From Clostridium tunisiense TJ (GTDB lineage Bacteria > Bacillota > Clostridia > Clostridiales > Clostridiaceae), in assembly GCF_000300195.1 (NCBI RefSeq), contig NZ_AMQH01000012.1, forward strand, positions 310,001-374,000: a DNA stretch of 64,000 nucleotides, given 5' to 3'. Each line of letters starts with the position of its first letter. Within the stretch, counting starts at the first letter, position 1. The notes beneath the pieces are model-generated. The model saw only the letters and a program-made list of their open reading frames with translations, did no database searches and had not been told where the DNA came from. Shown in pieces: positions 27,501-36,309 of this stretch. A program made the translations under genes and the position numbers.

Positions 27501-28010
27501 TTGCAATTTTCTATAGGAGTAGAGTATGCATTGCATTGTTTATTATATATGGTAGATATTCCAGCAGGAAAATCTGTTGGCATTAAAGATTTAGCAACAT
27601 ATCAAGGTGTATCAGAGACATACTTATCAAAAGTATATACAAAGTTGAGAAAATCCGGAATTGTTAAGTCAATCCCAGGTGTTAATGGGGGATATGCTTT
27701 AGCACGTAACCCTGAAAGCATTACGTTTTGGGATATAGTTGAAGCAGTAGAAGGAACTTCTCCTTTATTTCAATGTGCAGAGATAAGGCAAAATGAGTTA
27801 TTATTAGATAAGAATAATTTACCTGATACACATACAAAATGTCCTTGTTTAATTAAAGTTGTGATGTTAGAAGCAGAAGAACAAATGAGACAATATTTAA
27901 GAAACAAGACTTTACAGTGGTTATATGAACAGTTAAGTAATAAGATTCCTGAAGAAGACAGAAAAGCAACAATTGAGTGGTTTAATAGTATTAAGCAAAA
28001 ACAAGTTTAA
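27501..28010 (+). CDS. Rrf2-family transcriptional regulator
   Basis: 169 residues. Winged helix with SVGIKDLATYQGVSETYLSK and the wing VNGGYALAR. Three Cys in the C-terminal half (QCAEI, KCPC) are spaced so that they could hold an Fe-S cluster or sense redox, as in IscR/NsrR relatives. TTG at 27501 is preferred: AAGGGG lies nine bases upstream and the protein then begins MQFSIGVEYALH, the family's usual start. The ATG at 27492 is one base from that site. Confidence 0.88.
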   Translation: MQFSIGVEYALHCLLYMVDIPAGKSVGIKDLATYQGVSETYLSKVYTKLRKSGIVKSIPGVNGGYALARNPESITFWDIVEAVEGTSPLFQCAEIRQNELLLDKNNLPDTHTKCPCLIKVVMLEAEEQMRQYLRNKTLQWLYEQLSNKIPEEDRKATIEWFNSIKQKQV

Positions 28011-28117
28011 TACATGGTATGGTAAATTATAGATTAAAAGATGATTCTAAATTAGGTTGCAACATTCTTAAGTTATGTCATAAGAGTAAATTTATATTTT
28101 TTAAGGGGGGCTATAGC

Positions 28118-28564
28118 ATGAAATGCAAGATGTGTGAACATCAAAAGAATATTACAAATGATCCATATTTTATTATGGAACTTGAAACTGGATATGTTAT
28201 CTTGGGATGGTTTCAGAGGTTCAAGGGATATACAGTTTTTAACTGCAAAGAACATGGCCCAGAATTACATAATTTAGAACATGATTTCAAAATTAAACAC
28301 CTTGAAGAAATGTCCATAGTTGCAGAAGCTGTTTCTAATGTGTTTAAGCCAGATAAAATGAATTATGAGCTCCTTGGAAATGGCTGCCCTCATATTCATT
28401 GGCATTTATACCCCAGGGTGAAGGGGGACACTCCTATAGTAAGCTCGGTTTATCAACTATCTAATAGCGATTTGTTTGATGAAGCTACAAGACCAAGCGA
28501 TGAAGTAAGAAAAGATTATATAAATAAAATTAAGAATGAAATCGAAAGATTGCTGGCATTATAA
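28118..28564 (+). CDS. HIT-family nucleotide-binding protein
   Basis: 148 residues. The histidine triad HIHWHLYPR is near residue 92, and CKMCEH at the N-terminus is a probable zinc site. HIT proteins hydrolyse or transfer nucleotides from nucleotide conjugates. ATG 28118 follows AAGGGGGGC; earlier in-frame codons have no ribosome binding site. The gene follows the Rrf2 gene by about 100 bases and ends before a repeat block. Confidence 0.9.
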   Translation: MKCKMCEHQKNITNDPYFIMELETGYVILGWFQRFKGYTVFNCKEHGPELHNLEHDFKIKHLEEMSIVAEAVSNVFKPDKMNYELLGNGCPHIHWHLYPRVKGDTPIVSSVYQLSNSDLFDEATRPSDEVRKDYINKIKNEIERLLAL

Positions 28565-28633
28565 GCATAATCTACAATTGAGTAATCTAAGGTTCTTCTT
28601 ATTAAATCACTAAAAATGAAATTAAATAATTAT

Positions 28634-28685
28634 TGCGGGTGCCGTATTATTCAGCAATGAATTCTACGGTTTTTAGTATCACAAT
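28634..28685 (+). terminator. Terminator-like hairpin shared with 50793
   Basis: TGCCGTATTATTCAGCAATG ... CTACGGTTTTT. The same design occurs at 50793-50832. The 5' arm also resembles an inverted piece of the boxA-like segment (TGAATAATACGG). Confidence 0.6.
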
Positions 28686-28689
28686 TTTC

Positions 28690-28890
28690 TTGAAAAGTAA
28701 CTTAATTACAGTATTTGAATATTTTAAAGATTAATATACTTACTAAAAGATAAAGCCACTAAGAAAAGTCACCAAGGAGCTATTAAGCTTTGAAGGAGTT
28801 TTCTTAGTGGCTTATTTTTATGTGGCCTAAAATTTAAAATTAACTAATAGGTAGACAAGTAATAGCTAAAGCTTTCACTTTGGCGAAGTA
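28690..28890 (+). repeat. Module A, upstream part with terminator
   Basis: TTTAAAGATTAATATACTTA, hairpin GCCACTAAGAAAA ... TTTTCTTAGTGGCTTATTTTT (28755-28820, the best-paired copy), AACTAATAGGTAGACAAGTA, then CTTTCACTTTGGCGAAG. A 190-base tandem repeat interrupts the module here; the promoter part resumes at about 29385. Confidence 0.85.
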
Positions 28891-29359
28891 TAGATATACC
28901 ACGTCATAGCTTTAAATAAAATTAAGTTTTTTCAATGCTTTGATAGCAAAATACTTTAACGTTTCAAGTAGTAAATCTATAGGGTTCCTTGATGGAATTT
29001 TTACTTATTCATATCCTGAGACCCTTAAGGGAACCATGGTAGGACTAATCTATAAGTTAAGTTTTAACTCTGGTTCCCTATAGATATACTACGTCATAGC
29101 TTTAAATAAAATTAAGTTTTTCAATACTTGGATAGCAAAATACTTTAAGGTTTCAAGTAGTAAATCTATAGGGTTCCTTGATGGAATTTTTACTTATTCA
29201 TATCCTGAGACCCTTAAGGGAACCATGGTAGGACTAATCTATAAGTTAAGTTTTAACTCTGGTTCCCTATAGATATACTACGTCATAGCTTTAAATAAAA
29301 TTAAGTTTTTCAATACTTGGATAGCAAAATACTTTAAGGTTTCAAGTAGTAAATCTATA
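28891..29359 (+). repeat. 190-bp tandem repeat, about 2.5 copies, inside module A
   Basis: Units start at 28891, 29081 and 29270, each with TAGATATAC then CGTCATAGCTTTAAAT; the third is cut off at about 29359. Each full unit holds a 111-bp segment bounded by ATCTATAGGG / CCCTATAGAT (28975-29085 in unit 1). Inside it, GGTTCC, GGGAACCA and TGGTTCCC can pair in mutually exclusive ways. A diverged single copy lies at 40410-40520. It looks like a small non-autonomous element or folded RNA. No protein coded. Confidence 0.85.
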
Positions 29360-29384
29360 TATTAGAGGTAAAATGTCTTTGAAT

Positions 29385-29480
29385 TTATTTTAGGAGCAAG
29401 CAAATGTTATAGGTATATTATTACAGTAATAATATGGTAGAATAGAATTACAAAGATAGTAGGCTATAGTAAAAAATGGC
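29385..29480 (+). promoter_or_regulatory. Module A promoter
   Basis: TAGGAGCAAGCAAATG, then GGTATATTATTACAG ... TGGTAGAAT (29412-29443). The perfect palindrome TATTATTAC-A-GTAATAATA lies between the presumptive -35 and the extended -10. Followed by GTAGGCTATAGTAA. It is aimed at 29513. Confidence 0.8.
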
Positions 29481-29512
29481 GAACCAAATAGTAGTGTAAA
29501 GGGAGGAATAGG

Positions 29513-30019
29513 ATGAAAAAATTGTTTGGAGTCCTAATTATTATCGTAGTTATAATTGTTGCTATTTCATTTGGTTTTTATGCTTGTTTTTCTATAGGTA
29601 CGATTCATACAAACAGTGCTCAACCAATAACAACAAACTATAGTAATGAATATAAAACTAACTTTAAAAAAGATTTTCCGTACATTCAAGATATAGACAT
29701 TTATTATCAGCAAGGCAGAATTAATTTTAATTTCACCGTAAGTCCTCAAATGTCTTTAGAAGAATGTAAACAAGTGGTTAATAAGACTAAAGATATACTT
29801 CAGGATAGAACTATCACTGAGTCTTTCTTAAAAGGACATAATGAACAGAATGCAATTACCATATGCTTTGATAGTAAGAAAGATATTTATTCATTCAAGT
29901 GTTCGTATTTTATTCCTACTCCCGACACCACAGATAATCCTAATGTATCTTCAATTAATAATTATAAGATATGGTATCTAACTATTAATAATCAACCGAG
30001 TGTACAAATTGAATTCTAA
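29513..30019 (+). CDS. Membrane-anchored hypothetical protein
   Basis: 168 residues: Lys-rich start, one hydrophobic helix (about residues 5-28) containing a Cys but no clear lipobox, then an extracellular domain with alternating strands and two Cys. GGGAGGAATAGG precedes the ATG. Behind a module A promoter. Family not recognised. Confidence 0.6.
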   Translation: MKKLFGVLIIIVVIIVAISFGFYACFSIGTIHTNSAQPITTNYSNEYKTNFKKDFPYIQDIDIYYQQGRINFNFTVSPQMSLEECKQVVNKTKDILQDRTITESFLKGHNEQNAITICFDSKKDIYSFKCSYFIPTPDTTDNPNVSSINNYKIWYLTINNQPSVQIEF

Positions 30020-30111
30020 ATATTTAGTGAACAATATTCTAGTAATATGGCGTAATCAATAAACTATTAGACATATTTAATCTTTAAATAACATATCAGG
30101 GGGGGCATATT

Positions 30112-30564
30112 ATGAGTTTAACAAATTTAACGAGTAAAAAACCTAAAAATATTAGTGGCGCTGGAGTCTTACTAATAGATAAAGATAAGAAAGTGCTACT
30201 ACAACTTAGAACTGATAGTAACTCTTGGGGTATTCCAGGTGGCTGCCTTAATATAGGGGAATCTTTAGAAGCTGCGGCCAAAAGAGAAGTTTTTGAAGAA
30301 ACAGGACTTATAGTTGATGACCTACAATTATTTAATGTTTACTCAGGAGAAAAGCAACATTGGATTTACCCTGATGGGAATGAAGTATATATTGTTAGCA
30401 CGGTATTTATTTCTAATAGTTTTCATGGAATTTTAAGAGCTGATGAAGTAGAGAGTAAAGAAGTTAAATTTTTTCATATAGATAATATGCCTGAAGAAAT
30501 TATTTCAACAAGCATTCCTATTATAGAAGATTTAAAAAATAGAATTAATAATTATTTTTCATAA
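30112..30564 (+). CDS. Nudix hydrolase
   Basis: 150 residues. The Nudix box GGCLNIGESLEAAAKREVFE followed by ETGL starts near residue 44, with all Gly, Arg and Glu residues of GX5EX7REUXEEXGU present. Hydrolyses a nucleoside diphosphate linked to another group; substrate unknown. GGGGGGCATATT precedes the ATG. One of five intact, mutually divergent Nudix genes in the array. Confidence 0.9.
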   Translation: MSLTNLTSKKPKNISGAGVLLIDKDKKVLLQLRTDSNSWGIPGGCLNIGESLEAAAKREVFEETGLIVDDLQLFNVYSGEKQHWIYPDGNEVYIVSTVFISNSFHGILRADEVESKEVKFFHIDNMPEEIISTSIPIIEDLKNRINNYFS

Positions 30565-30672
30565 AAGATATTTTTGTAGAGTTTATATTATAAGGCTATG
30601 AATTAATAAAGTTAGGACGTAATTTTCCTATATTGTGAAGTTAGAAAATTTATATATTGGGCGGTGGAAGAC

Positions 30673-31206
30673 ATGGAAAAACATATTGAAAATATTCAAA
30701 AGTATTTACATAATGGACATGCTGAAGATATGGAAAATCGCATTGAAAGACTTAGAAAGCATATTGATGATATTCTATTAAATATGAAAGACACTGAAGA
30801 AAGAAGGTGTGGGTATCTCCATCTTTATGGAGTTTCCCAAGCATGTGCTATGATTGCTCTAAAAAGGAATCAAGATGTTGAATTGGCGACAATGACTGGT
30901 ATGTTACATGATTTACACTCTTACAAAGCTATGAATACTGAAAATCATGCAGAGCACGGTGCAGTTTTAGCACGTCAAATTCTTAAGGAGTTGGCATTGA
31001 CAACTGATTATGAAACAGACTTAATATGTTCAGCTATTCGCAACCACAGTTCAAAGGCGACTACTCATTCTGCATTTGATGAAGTATTAAAAGATGCAGA
31101 TGTTTTACAACATTGTTTATACAATACGCTTTTTCCTGTGATGGAACATGAAAAATGTAGGTTTCAGAATTTATTAACTGAATTTGGTATTTTAAGAACA
31201 GTATAA
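30673..31206 (+). CDS. HD-domain phosphohydrolase
   Basis: 177 residues. HLYGVSQACAMIALKRN, then GMLHDLHSY (the HD pair), HAEHGA and IRNHSSK match the metal ligands of the HD superfamily, with DADVLQ as the last Asp. Related enzymes cleave nucleotides or phosphoesters. ATG 30673 behind GGTGGAAG. It is followed after about 75 bases by a phosphodiesterase gene, so these two may form a rare two-gene unit in this region. Confidence 0.85.
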   Translation: MEKHIENIQKYLHNGHAEDMENRIERLRKHIDDILLNMKDTEERRCGYLHLYGVSQACAMIALKRNQDVELATMTGMLHDLHSYKAMNTENHAEHGAVLARQILKELALTTDYETDLICSAIRNHSSKATTHSAFDEVLKDADVLQHCLYNTLFPVMEHEKCRFQNLLTEFGILRTV

Positions 31207-31281
31207 GCATTTTTGGCACCAAAACTAATATGCAATCTTCTTATCATGAAGCAATGTGAAGAAAAAGATTGGAGGCGTTTT

Positions 31282-32382
31282 ATGGACATAAAATATCCAG
31301 ACTATAGTAATTCGATTGTGAATTTATCTTGTTCAGTGTTGAGACATTACGGAGCAGAAAATCACCATGAAACCTTAGAAATATTTGATAACTATTTAAA
31401 GAAAAATTATAAAAATGTTGTGGTCATGTTATTAGATGGATTAGGCATAAATGCATTAGAAAACCATCTTGATAAAGGAAGCTTTCTTAGAAAGCATCTT
31501 GTAGCAGAAATATCTACAGTGTTTCCACCTACTACAACTGCTGCAACAACTTCTATTGAAAGTGGATTAACACCTAAGGAACATGGGTGGCTTGGTTGGA
31601 GTTTATACTTTAGCGAAATAGACAAGATTGTTAATGCTTTTATTAACAAGGTAGAAAATAGCGGGGAAGAAGCTGCTGATTATCATGTGGCTGGAAAAAT
31701 AATTCCTTATAAAAATATATATAGTATTATCAATGAAACTGGTAATGCTACTGCTTATAGTGTGTCACCCTTTGGCACCAACAAAGTTTCATCGCACATT
31801 GAAATGTTCACAGAGGTAGAAAGACTTTGCAATCTTTTTGGAGACAAGTATATCTATGCATACTTTCCCCAGCCAGATGCAGCTATGCATGAATATGGTT
31901 GCTATAGTAGTGAAGTGACCTCCTGGGTGAGAGAATTAAATGAAGGGATAGAAAAAATGTGCCACAGGCTAAAGGATACTATTGTTATTGTAACCGCAGA
32001 CCATGGGCATATTAATTTGAATTACAAGTTTGTTAGCGATTATCCTCAGCTTTTAAAGATGCTAGTAAGACCAATTTCTATTGAAAGTAGAGCCACTTGC
32101 TTTTATGTAAAAGAAGAGTATAGACAGCAGTTTAAAGAGGAATTTTACAAAGCCTTTGGCAATGAGTTTTTATTATTTTCAAAAGCGGAAGTCATAGAAG
32201 GGGATTTATTTGGAGAGGGTCAAGCCCATAGAAAATTTGAGGAGTTTATTGGTGATTTTTTGGCAGTTGCCATTGGTGACAAAGGCATTGCCTACAGCCC
32301 TAAATCCAAACAGTTCCTATCAAATCATGCAGGAATGACCAAGCAGGAGATGATGGTCCCATTTATTGTGTTTGAGAGTTGA
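31282..32382 (+). CDS. Type I phosphodiesterase/nucleotide pyrophosphatase-like (alkaline phosphatase superfamily)
   Basis: 366 residues, no signal peptide. Metal and nucleophile positions seen: MLLDGLG (Asp), FPPTTTAATTS (Thr nucleophile), PQPDAAMHEYG (Asp and His), TADHGH (Asp-His) and a final NHAGMT (His). This is the full two-metal pattern of the family. Start ATG 31282 with GGAGGCG upstream. Probable intracellular phosphodiesterase working near the HD enzyme; substrate unknown. Confidence 0.87.
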   Translation: MDIKYPDYSNSIVNLSCSVLRHYGAENHHETLEIFDNYLKKNYKNVVVMLLDGLGINALENHLDKGSFLRKHLVAEISTVFPPTTTAATTSIESGLTPKEHGWLGWSLYFSEIDKIVNAFINKVENSGEEAADYHVAGKIIPYKNIYSIINETGNATAYSVSPFGTNKVSSHIEMFTEVERLCNLFGDKYIYAYFPQPDAAMHEYGCYSSEVTSWVRELNEGIEKMCHRLKDTIVIVTADHGHINLNYKFVSDYPQLLKMLVRPISIESRATCFYVKEEYRQQFKEEFYKAFGNEFLLFSKAEVIEGDLFGEGQAHRKFEEFIGDFLAVAIGDKGIAYSPKSKQFLSNHAGMTKQEMMVPFIVFES

Positions 32383-32387
32383 GAGTT

Positions 32388-32540
32388 ATGAAAAAAAACT
32401 GCAAGCAATTTTTTGAGCAAATAAAGTTTAGGGATTTTATCCGTTCTCATTCTGAATTTGCTAAAGAATATGAATTATTAAAGCAGGAACTCTATAAGAT
32501 GTATGCTGATGATAGAAAAAAGTACACAGAAAGCAAATAG
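32388..32540 (+). pseudogene. GrpB-family C-terminal fragment
   Basis: 50 codons reading FRDFIRSHSEFAKEYELLKQ and ending YADDRKKYTESK, the characteristic C-terminal helices of GrpB/UPF0157 nucleotidyltransferase-like proteins (about 170 residues). The catalytic N-terminal part is missing. An ATG is present but no clear ribosome binding site. A scar directly behind the phosphodiesterase gene. Confidence 0.75.
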
Positions 32541-32683
32541 GCATTTTTGATAAAATAAAACAGCTTACAGACGAAAACTGTACTGAATAGTTTAAGTGAA
32601 ATAGAGCTGCATTATGTACATGGGTAAAGGAATGAAAAATTAACAGCGGAAAGGTTCCAACAAGAAGGAGAGATATCGGCATT

Positions 32684-32878
32684 GTGAAAGATAATATAAT
32701 TAAGGTTATTTTTTTGATTATATCCTTAGGGCTACTTATTGCAATGATAGTTATTACAAGTGACAATATCAAGGATAAAATTAACACGAGTAAATTAATA
32801 CCCATGATAGGTGTTCTTTCAATTATGCTAATTGTGGTACTATTGGTATGGATAAGAAGAAAAAATCATAGTCAATAA
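32684..32878 (+). CDS. Small two-helix membrane protein
   Basis: 64 residues, two hydrophobic segments (about 5-24 and 38-57) and a basic tail. GTG start; AAGGAG lies 13 bases upstream, slightly far. Similar in design but not in sequence to the proteins at 24405 and 50434. Function unknown. Confidence 0.5.
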   Translation: MKDNIIKVIFLIISLGLLIAMIVITSDNIKDKINTSKLIPMIGVLSIMLIVVLLVWIRRKNHSQ

Positions 32879-33055
32879 GGGAGCATATAGGCAACTTGAG
32901 ATATCAGTTTACAGTGAAAAATTCTGGGATTAAAGGTGAAAACAACTCAATAAATAGGAATTTGGCAATTTGAAAAATAAGTTGAAATACATTTTAAAGC
33001 ATTATATGATTAATTCAGGCATCGATGTACTCTATTTAAAAAAGAAGGTAAATTT

Positions 33056-33511
33056 ATGAATATTAATATTGAAATGATACCAGCATATAAAATTGCTTAT
33101 ATACGAAAAATAGGCCCTTATGGTTCAGAGAATGTTGAAATAATGGAACAATTAAAACGCTGGGCTAGAGAAAAAAACTTATTTAATGAAAGTTCAATCA
33201 TATTAGGAATAGCTCAAGATAACCCTCAATTCACAGAACCCAAAGATTGTCGTTATGATACATGTTTAGTTGTTTCAGATGAATTTAAGGTTGATAATAA
33301 GTATATTAATTTTGGGAAAACTATTGCTGGAAAATATTGCGTATTTAAAATAAGTCATACTATGGATGCTATGCAGAAAGCATGGATGGAGATATTTTCG
33401 GAGTTATTAAAAAGAAATTACGAATTTGATGATAAAAGACCTATTTTTGAACGCTATGCAGTGCAGATGAGAAATAAACATTACTGTGAAATTTGCGTAC
33501 CAATATTATAA
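33056..33511 (+). CDS. GyrI-like (AraC effector-binding type) domain protein
   Basis: 151 residues forming a stand-alone GyrI/SbmC-like small-molecule-binding domain: AYKIAYIRKIGPYG near the N-terminus, YDTCLVVSDEF in the middle, and PIFERYAVQ then EICVPIL at the end. Such domains bind hydrophobic drugs or inhibit gyrase. GAAGGTAAATTT precedes the ATG. Confidence 0.85.
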   Translation: MNINIEMIPAYKIAYIRKIGPYGSENVEIMEQLKRWAREKNLFNESSIILGIAQDNPQFTEPKDCRYDTCLVVSDEFKVDNKYINFGKTIAGKYCVFKISHTMDAMQKAWMEIFSELLKRNYEFDDKRPIFERYAVQMRNKHYCEICVPIL

Positions 33512-33594
33512 AAGGTGTAGACTTACGAAAAATAATAAAAGCCACAGGACTTACAGAGGAAGAGATTAAGAAGATAAAGAATATAAAATTTTAA
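33511..33594 (+). pseudogene. Rpn/PD-(D/E)XK transposase-type C-terminal fragment
   Basis: 28 codons directly after the GyrI-like stop read RKIIKATGLTEEEIKKIKN, resembling the last helix of Rpn-family recombination-promoting nucleases (TGLSEEEIxxL). No start, nothing else of the gene left. The only trace of a mobile-element-type protein in the array. Confidence 0.55.
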
Positions 33595-33604
33595 AATTTT
33601 AAAA

Positions 33605-33655
33605 GTAAGCTAGGGTTTAGAAATTAAAAGATAGACTCTAGCTTTTGTTTTGTAG
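33605..33655 (+). terminator. Intrinsic terminator
   Basis: AAGCTAGGGTTTA ... AGACTCTAGCTTTTGTTTTG, an imperfect long hairpin with T run. Confidence 0.75.
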
Positions 33656-33813
33656 CGAACACTAGGGTTATACTATGGATAATCTTTAGTTAACAAGTTC
33701 ACAATTCTCTTCAAGTTGTACATAAGAATATCGTAGAATTCATTTCTTAATAATACGGTATTCTAGTCAATTTTATTTGTAAATTTATCTTCGTAACATC
33801 TTAATATTATTAA

Positions 33814-33987
33814 TTAGTCTTTCTTATTGAATAGTTTTGGGTATAAGTATAATAATATCCCAACTACTACACTTATTAAAATGTAATTAATTGCAGTTTC
33901 CTCTAGTTTAATAACCTGAAATCCTATAAAAAATGTTAAGAAAATAATTATAAAATTTATTAAAGCCAATAGTTTTTCTCTTTTCAT
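33814..33987 (-). CDS. Small two-helix membrane protein
   Basis: 57 residues: basic start (MKREK), two hydrophobic stretches (about 6-22 and 34-49), ending KLFNKKD. GAGGAATAATAT upstream on the - strand. Coding-like but no family recognised. It sits downstream of the - strand GNAT gene, about 100 bases away, and may share its transcript. Confidence 0.45.
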   Translation of the reverse strand: MKREKLLALINFIIIFLTFFIGFQVIKLEETAINYILISVVVGILLYLYPKLFNKKD

Positions 33988-34083
33988 ATATTATTCCTCG
34001 CCATTCATAACTCTTTACTATAATAATTATATCATATTTGAATATTGCTCATTCAATTTGATTGATACATTGGAATTTACAAA

Positions 34084-34623
34084 TTAATTTAGTTCCTTCT
34101 GAAGCCCGATAATTGAAAATGATGTTTCACTATATTTTTTATCTCCAAAAACCCCTAGTACTTTATCAAATCCATTGTTTGTCCAAAAGCGGAGTCCTTT
34201 CCAATTTTTCAAATAAACACTTAGTCCAATTGATTTCCAGCCTTGCTTTTTACATTCAACACAAATTGATTTAATTACCTCTTCACCATAAGAGTTTCCT
34301 TGAGCATTTTTATCAATCATAAAAATGCTTATCCAAATAGTTTCATTATTTGGATAACCGTGATACAAATCAAAAAAACCTATTATCTCACCATTTATTT
34401 TTTCGATTACCATAAAATAATAGTTGGATTTATCTGCTCCTTCAATAGGGGGTAAATCACCATTATTAACGCAGTTTTCTATATAACCTTGCGGGAATTC
34501 CTCACCCTCAAGAATGACTTTATCTTTCCAAGAAGAACAGATGCGATTTAAAGTTTCAACATCATCATTTTCAGCCTTTCGTATTATAAAATTATGTGTG
34601 TTCCACCTTCTATAAATTCTCAT
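34084..34623 (-). CDS. GNAT acetyltransferase (- strand cassette)
   Basis: 179 residues. GNAT fold: FIIRKAENDDVETLNRICSS, ISIFMIDKNAQGNSYGEEVI (acetyl-CoA loop, Q/N-G-x-S/G-x-G variant), and LRFWTNNGFDKVLG. GGAGGG precedes the ATG. It is the only clear - strand enzyme gene of the array after 27.3 kb, and its promoter is an inverted module C copy, so gene and promoter seem to have been inverted or inserted together. Confidence 0.85.
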   Translation of the reverse strand: MRIYRRWNTHNFIIRKAENDDVETLNRICSSWKDKVILEGEEFPQGYIENCVNNGDLPPIEGADKSNYYFMVIEKINGEIIGFFDLYHGYPNNETIWISIFMIDKNAQGNSYGEEVIKSICVECKKQGWKSIGLSVYLKNWKGLRFWTNNGFDKVLGVFGDKKYSETSFSIIGLQKELN

Positions 34624-34639
34624 TTTCCCTCCTGATTTA

Positions 34640-34755
34640 ATTTATAATAAATTTGTTTTTAATTATAACTATGTCTTAACTCATAAAAAAGTGTACCATA
34701 CTTACCATTTTATTGCATTAATTTCCAATATACTTCTGCTAACTTTTACTTTTTA
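34640..34755 (-). repeat. Module C promoter repeat, inverted copy
   Basis: Read on the - strand: GTTAGCAGAAGTATATTGG, AAATTAATGCAATAAAATGG, TAAGTATGGTACACTTTTTT, ATGAGTTAAGACATAGTTAT. It closely matches 50250-50335 (+). TGGTACACT is the candidate extended -10. Faces the GNAT gene at 34084-34623. Confidence 0.8.
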
Positions 34756-34756
34756 A

Positions 34757-35130
34757 ACGAGAAACAGACAAATTATATATCTTAAAGCTAAATAGTAATT
34801 TGTAGAGTTGAAGTAACAAACCTTAGTTTCAATTTTTTCCCATCTTTCAATATCTATCTAATTACATTATATAAGAATATTAAAGTAGTCACTAAGAAAA
34901 GTACACAAGGAGTTATTAAGCTCTAGAGTAGTTTTCTCAGTGGCCTATTTTAAATCATGATAAAATTAAAAATTAACTAATAGGTATACAAGTAATAGCT
35001 AAAGCTTTCACTTTGGCGAAGTTTGAGATGTATAATGCCTATGAATTTATTTTAGGAGCAAGTAAATGCTATAGGTATATTATTACAGTAATAATATGGT
35101 AGAATAGAATTACAAAGATAGTACGTTATA
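34757..35130 (+). repeat. Module B tail fused to a full module A
   Basis: 34757-34800 matches the 3' end of module B (AAATTATATATCTTAAAGC). It is followed directly by the module A head TTTGTAGAGTTGAAGTAA (about 34799-34816), the terminator hairpin GTCACTAAGAAAA ... TTTTCTCAGTGGCCTATTTT (34888-34951), AACTAATAGGTATACAAGTA, and the promoter GGTATATTATTACAG ... TGGTAGAAT (35074-35105), then GTACGTTATAGTAA. It feeds the serine hydrolase at 35247. Confidence 0.85.
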
Positions 35131-35246
35131 GTAATATTAGCTGAAAGAATATGCATAAGAAAATTTTAATTCCTTAATAGTGTATAGTTTGGAGTTGAAA
35201 TTTATAATAAATAGTATTTGCAGAATTTGAAAAAGGGGTGAAAACA

Positions 35247-36299
35247 TTGGATACTTATATTATAAAATCACAAATATTAAATAGGAAACCTGATTTTTCA
35301 GGAGTCATATTCCTTTCGATTAATGGAGAAACCCTTATGCAAGAAGCTATGGGAGAGGCTAAAACAAGTGAACATATTCCCAATTATGTAAACACAAGAT
35401 TTCCTACAGCCTCTGGAAGTAAGATTTTTACTGCTGTTGCAATATTAAAACTAATTGAGTTAGGAAGATTATCACTAGATGATTCAGTTACAACTTGTCT
35501 GCCAAGTTATTTTCCATACATGGATGATTCGGTGACAATTCGCCATCTACTTACCCATACATCAGGTTTTTGTGATTATTTTGATGAGGAAGAAAATGAT
35601 ACAGATGTCTCTTATGCTAGTGTATGGGAAAACATCCCCATGTATGCCATGAAATCACCTAGTGATTTTTTGAGATTACTTCAAAATAAAAAAATGGAAT
35701 TTCAACCTGGTTATCGTTTCAAATATAACAATGGCGGGTTTGTAATACTTTCTATGATTATTGAAAAAGTTTCTGGCATGGATTTTCCACTTTTTATTCA
35801 GAAGTACATTTTTGACGTATGCAGGATGAATAGTAGTGGCTATTTTTCAATGGACAATCTTCCCAGTGATACTGCAATTGGCTATACAGACAATGGAAAA
35901 GGTGGCCTAAAAGCCAATATTTATTCTGTGCCAATCATTGGTGGTGGTGATGGAGGTGCCTACACTACCGCAGGAGACATGTATTTATTCTGGAATGCTT
36001 TGCTAAATGGGAAAATACTAGCCCCTCATATTGTACAAGCTATGTGTACCCCACAAGTAAAAACTGGAGAAGATAGCGATGCTTATGGTTATGGTGTATG
36101 GTTAGATACATGTAATGAAAGTGTTATCAAAATCCATGTTATGGGCGGAGACCCTGGGGTATCATTTAGAAGTGCCTATTACCCAAATAACAAAATTGTA
36201 TACACTGTTTTATGTAATCGTGATGCTGGTAGTTATATGGCATTTAAAGTAGCTGAGAATATGATGCCTACTATGCAAGCTAAAAATAACAACATATGA
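35247..36299 (+). CDS. Beta-lactamase-related serine hydrolase
   Basis: 350 residues, class C beta-lactamase/DD-peptidase fold, no signal peptide. SxxK appears as SGSKIF, YxN as KYNNGGF, HTSGFCDYF follows the active-site helix, and VMGGDPG replaces HTG near the C-terminus. Likely an intracellular esterase or amidase. TTG at 35247 is preferred, with AAGGGG eight or nine bases upstream; GTG 35238 touches that site. Only distantly like the serine hydrolase at 24780. Confidence 0.85.
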   Translation: MDTYIIKSQILNRKPDFSGVIFLSINGETLMQEAMGEAKTSEHIPNYVNTRFPTASGSKIFTAVAILKLIELGRLSLDDSVTTCLPSYFPYMDDSVTIRHLLTHTSGFCDYFDEEENDTDVSYASVWENIPMYAMKSPSDFLRLLQNKKMEFQPGYRFKYNNGGFVILSMIIEKVSGMDFPLFIQKYIFDVCRMNSSGYFSMDNLPSDTAIGYTDNGKGGLKANIYSVPIIGGGDGGAYTTAGDMYLFWNALLNGKILAPHIVQAMCTPQVKTGEDSDAYGYGVWLDTCNESVIKIHVMGGDPGVSFRSAYYPNNKIVYTVLCNRDAGSYMAFKVAENMMPTMQAKNNNI

Positions 36300-36309
36300 A
36301 TTATGTGGT

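Noticed and set aside
28975-29085. T-box or known riboswitch in the tandem repeat
   Set aside because: No T-box sequence (GGTGG) or aptamer core that I recognise, and the units are not next to an amino-acid gene.
28891-29359. CRISPR array
   Set aside because: The repeat unit is 190 bp with no unique spacers between short repeats; it is a tandem duplication.
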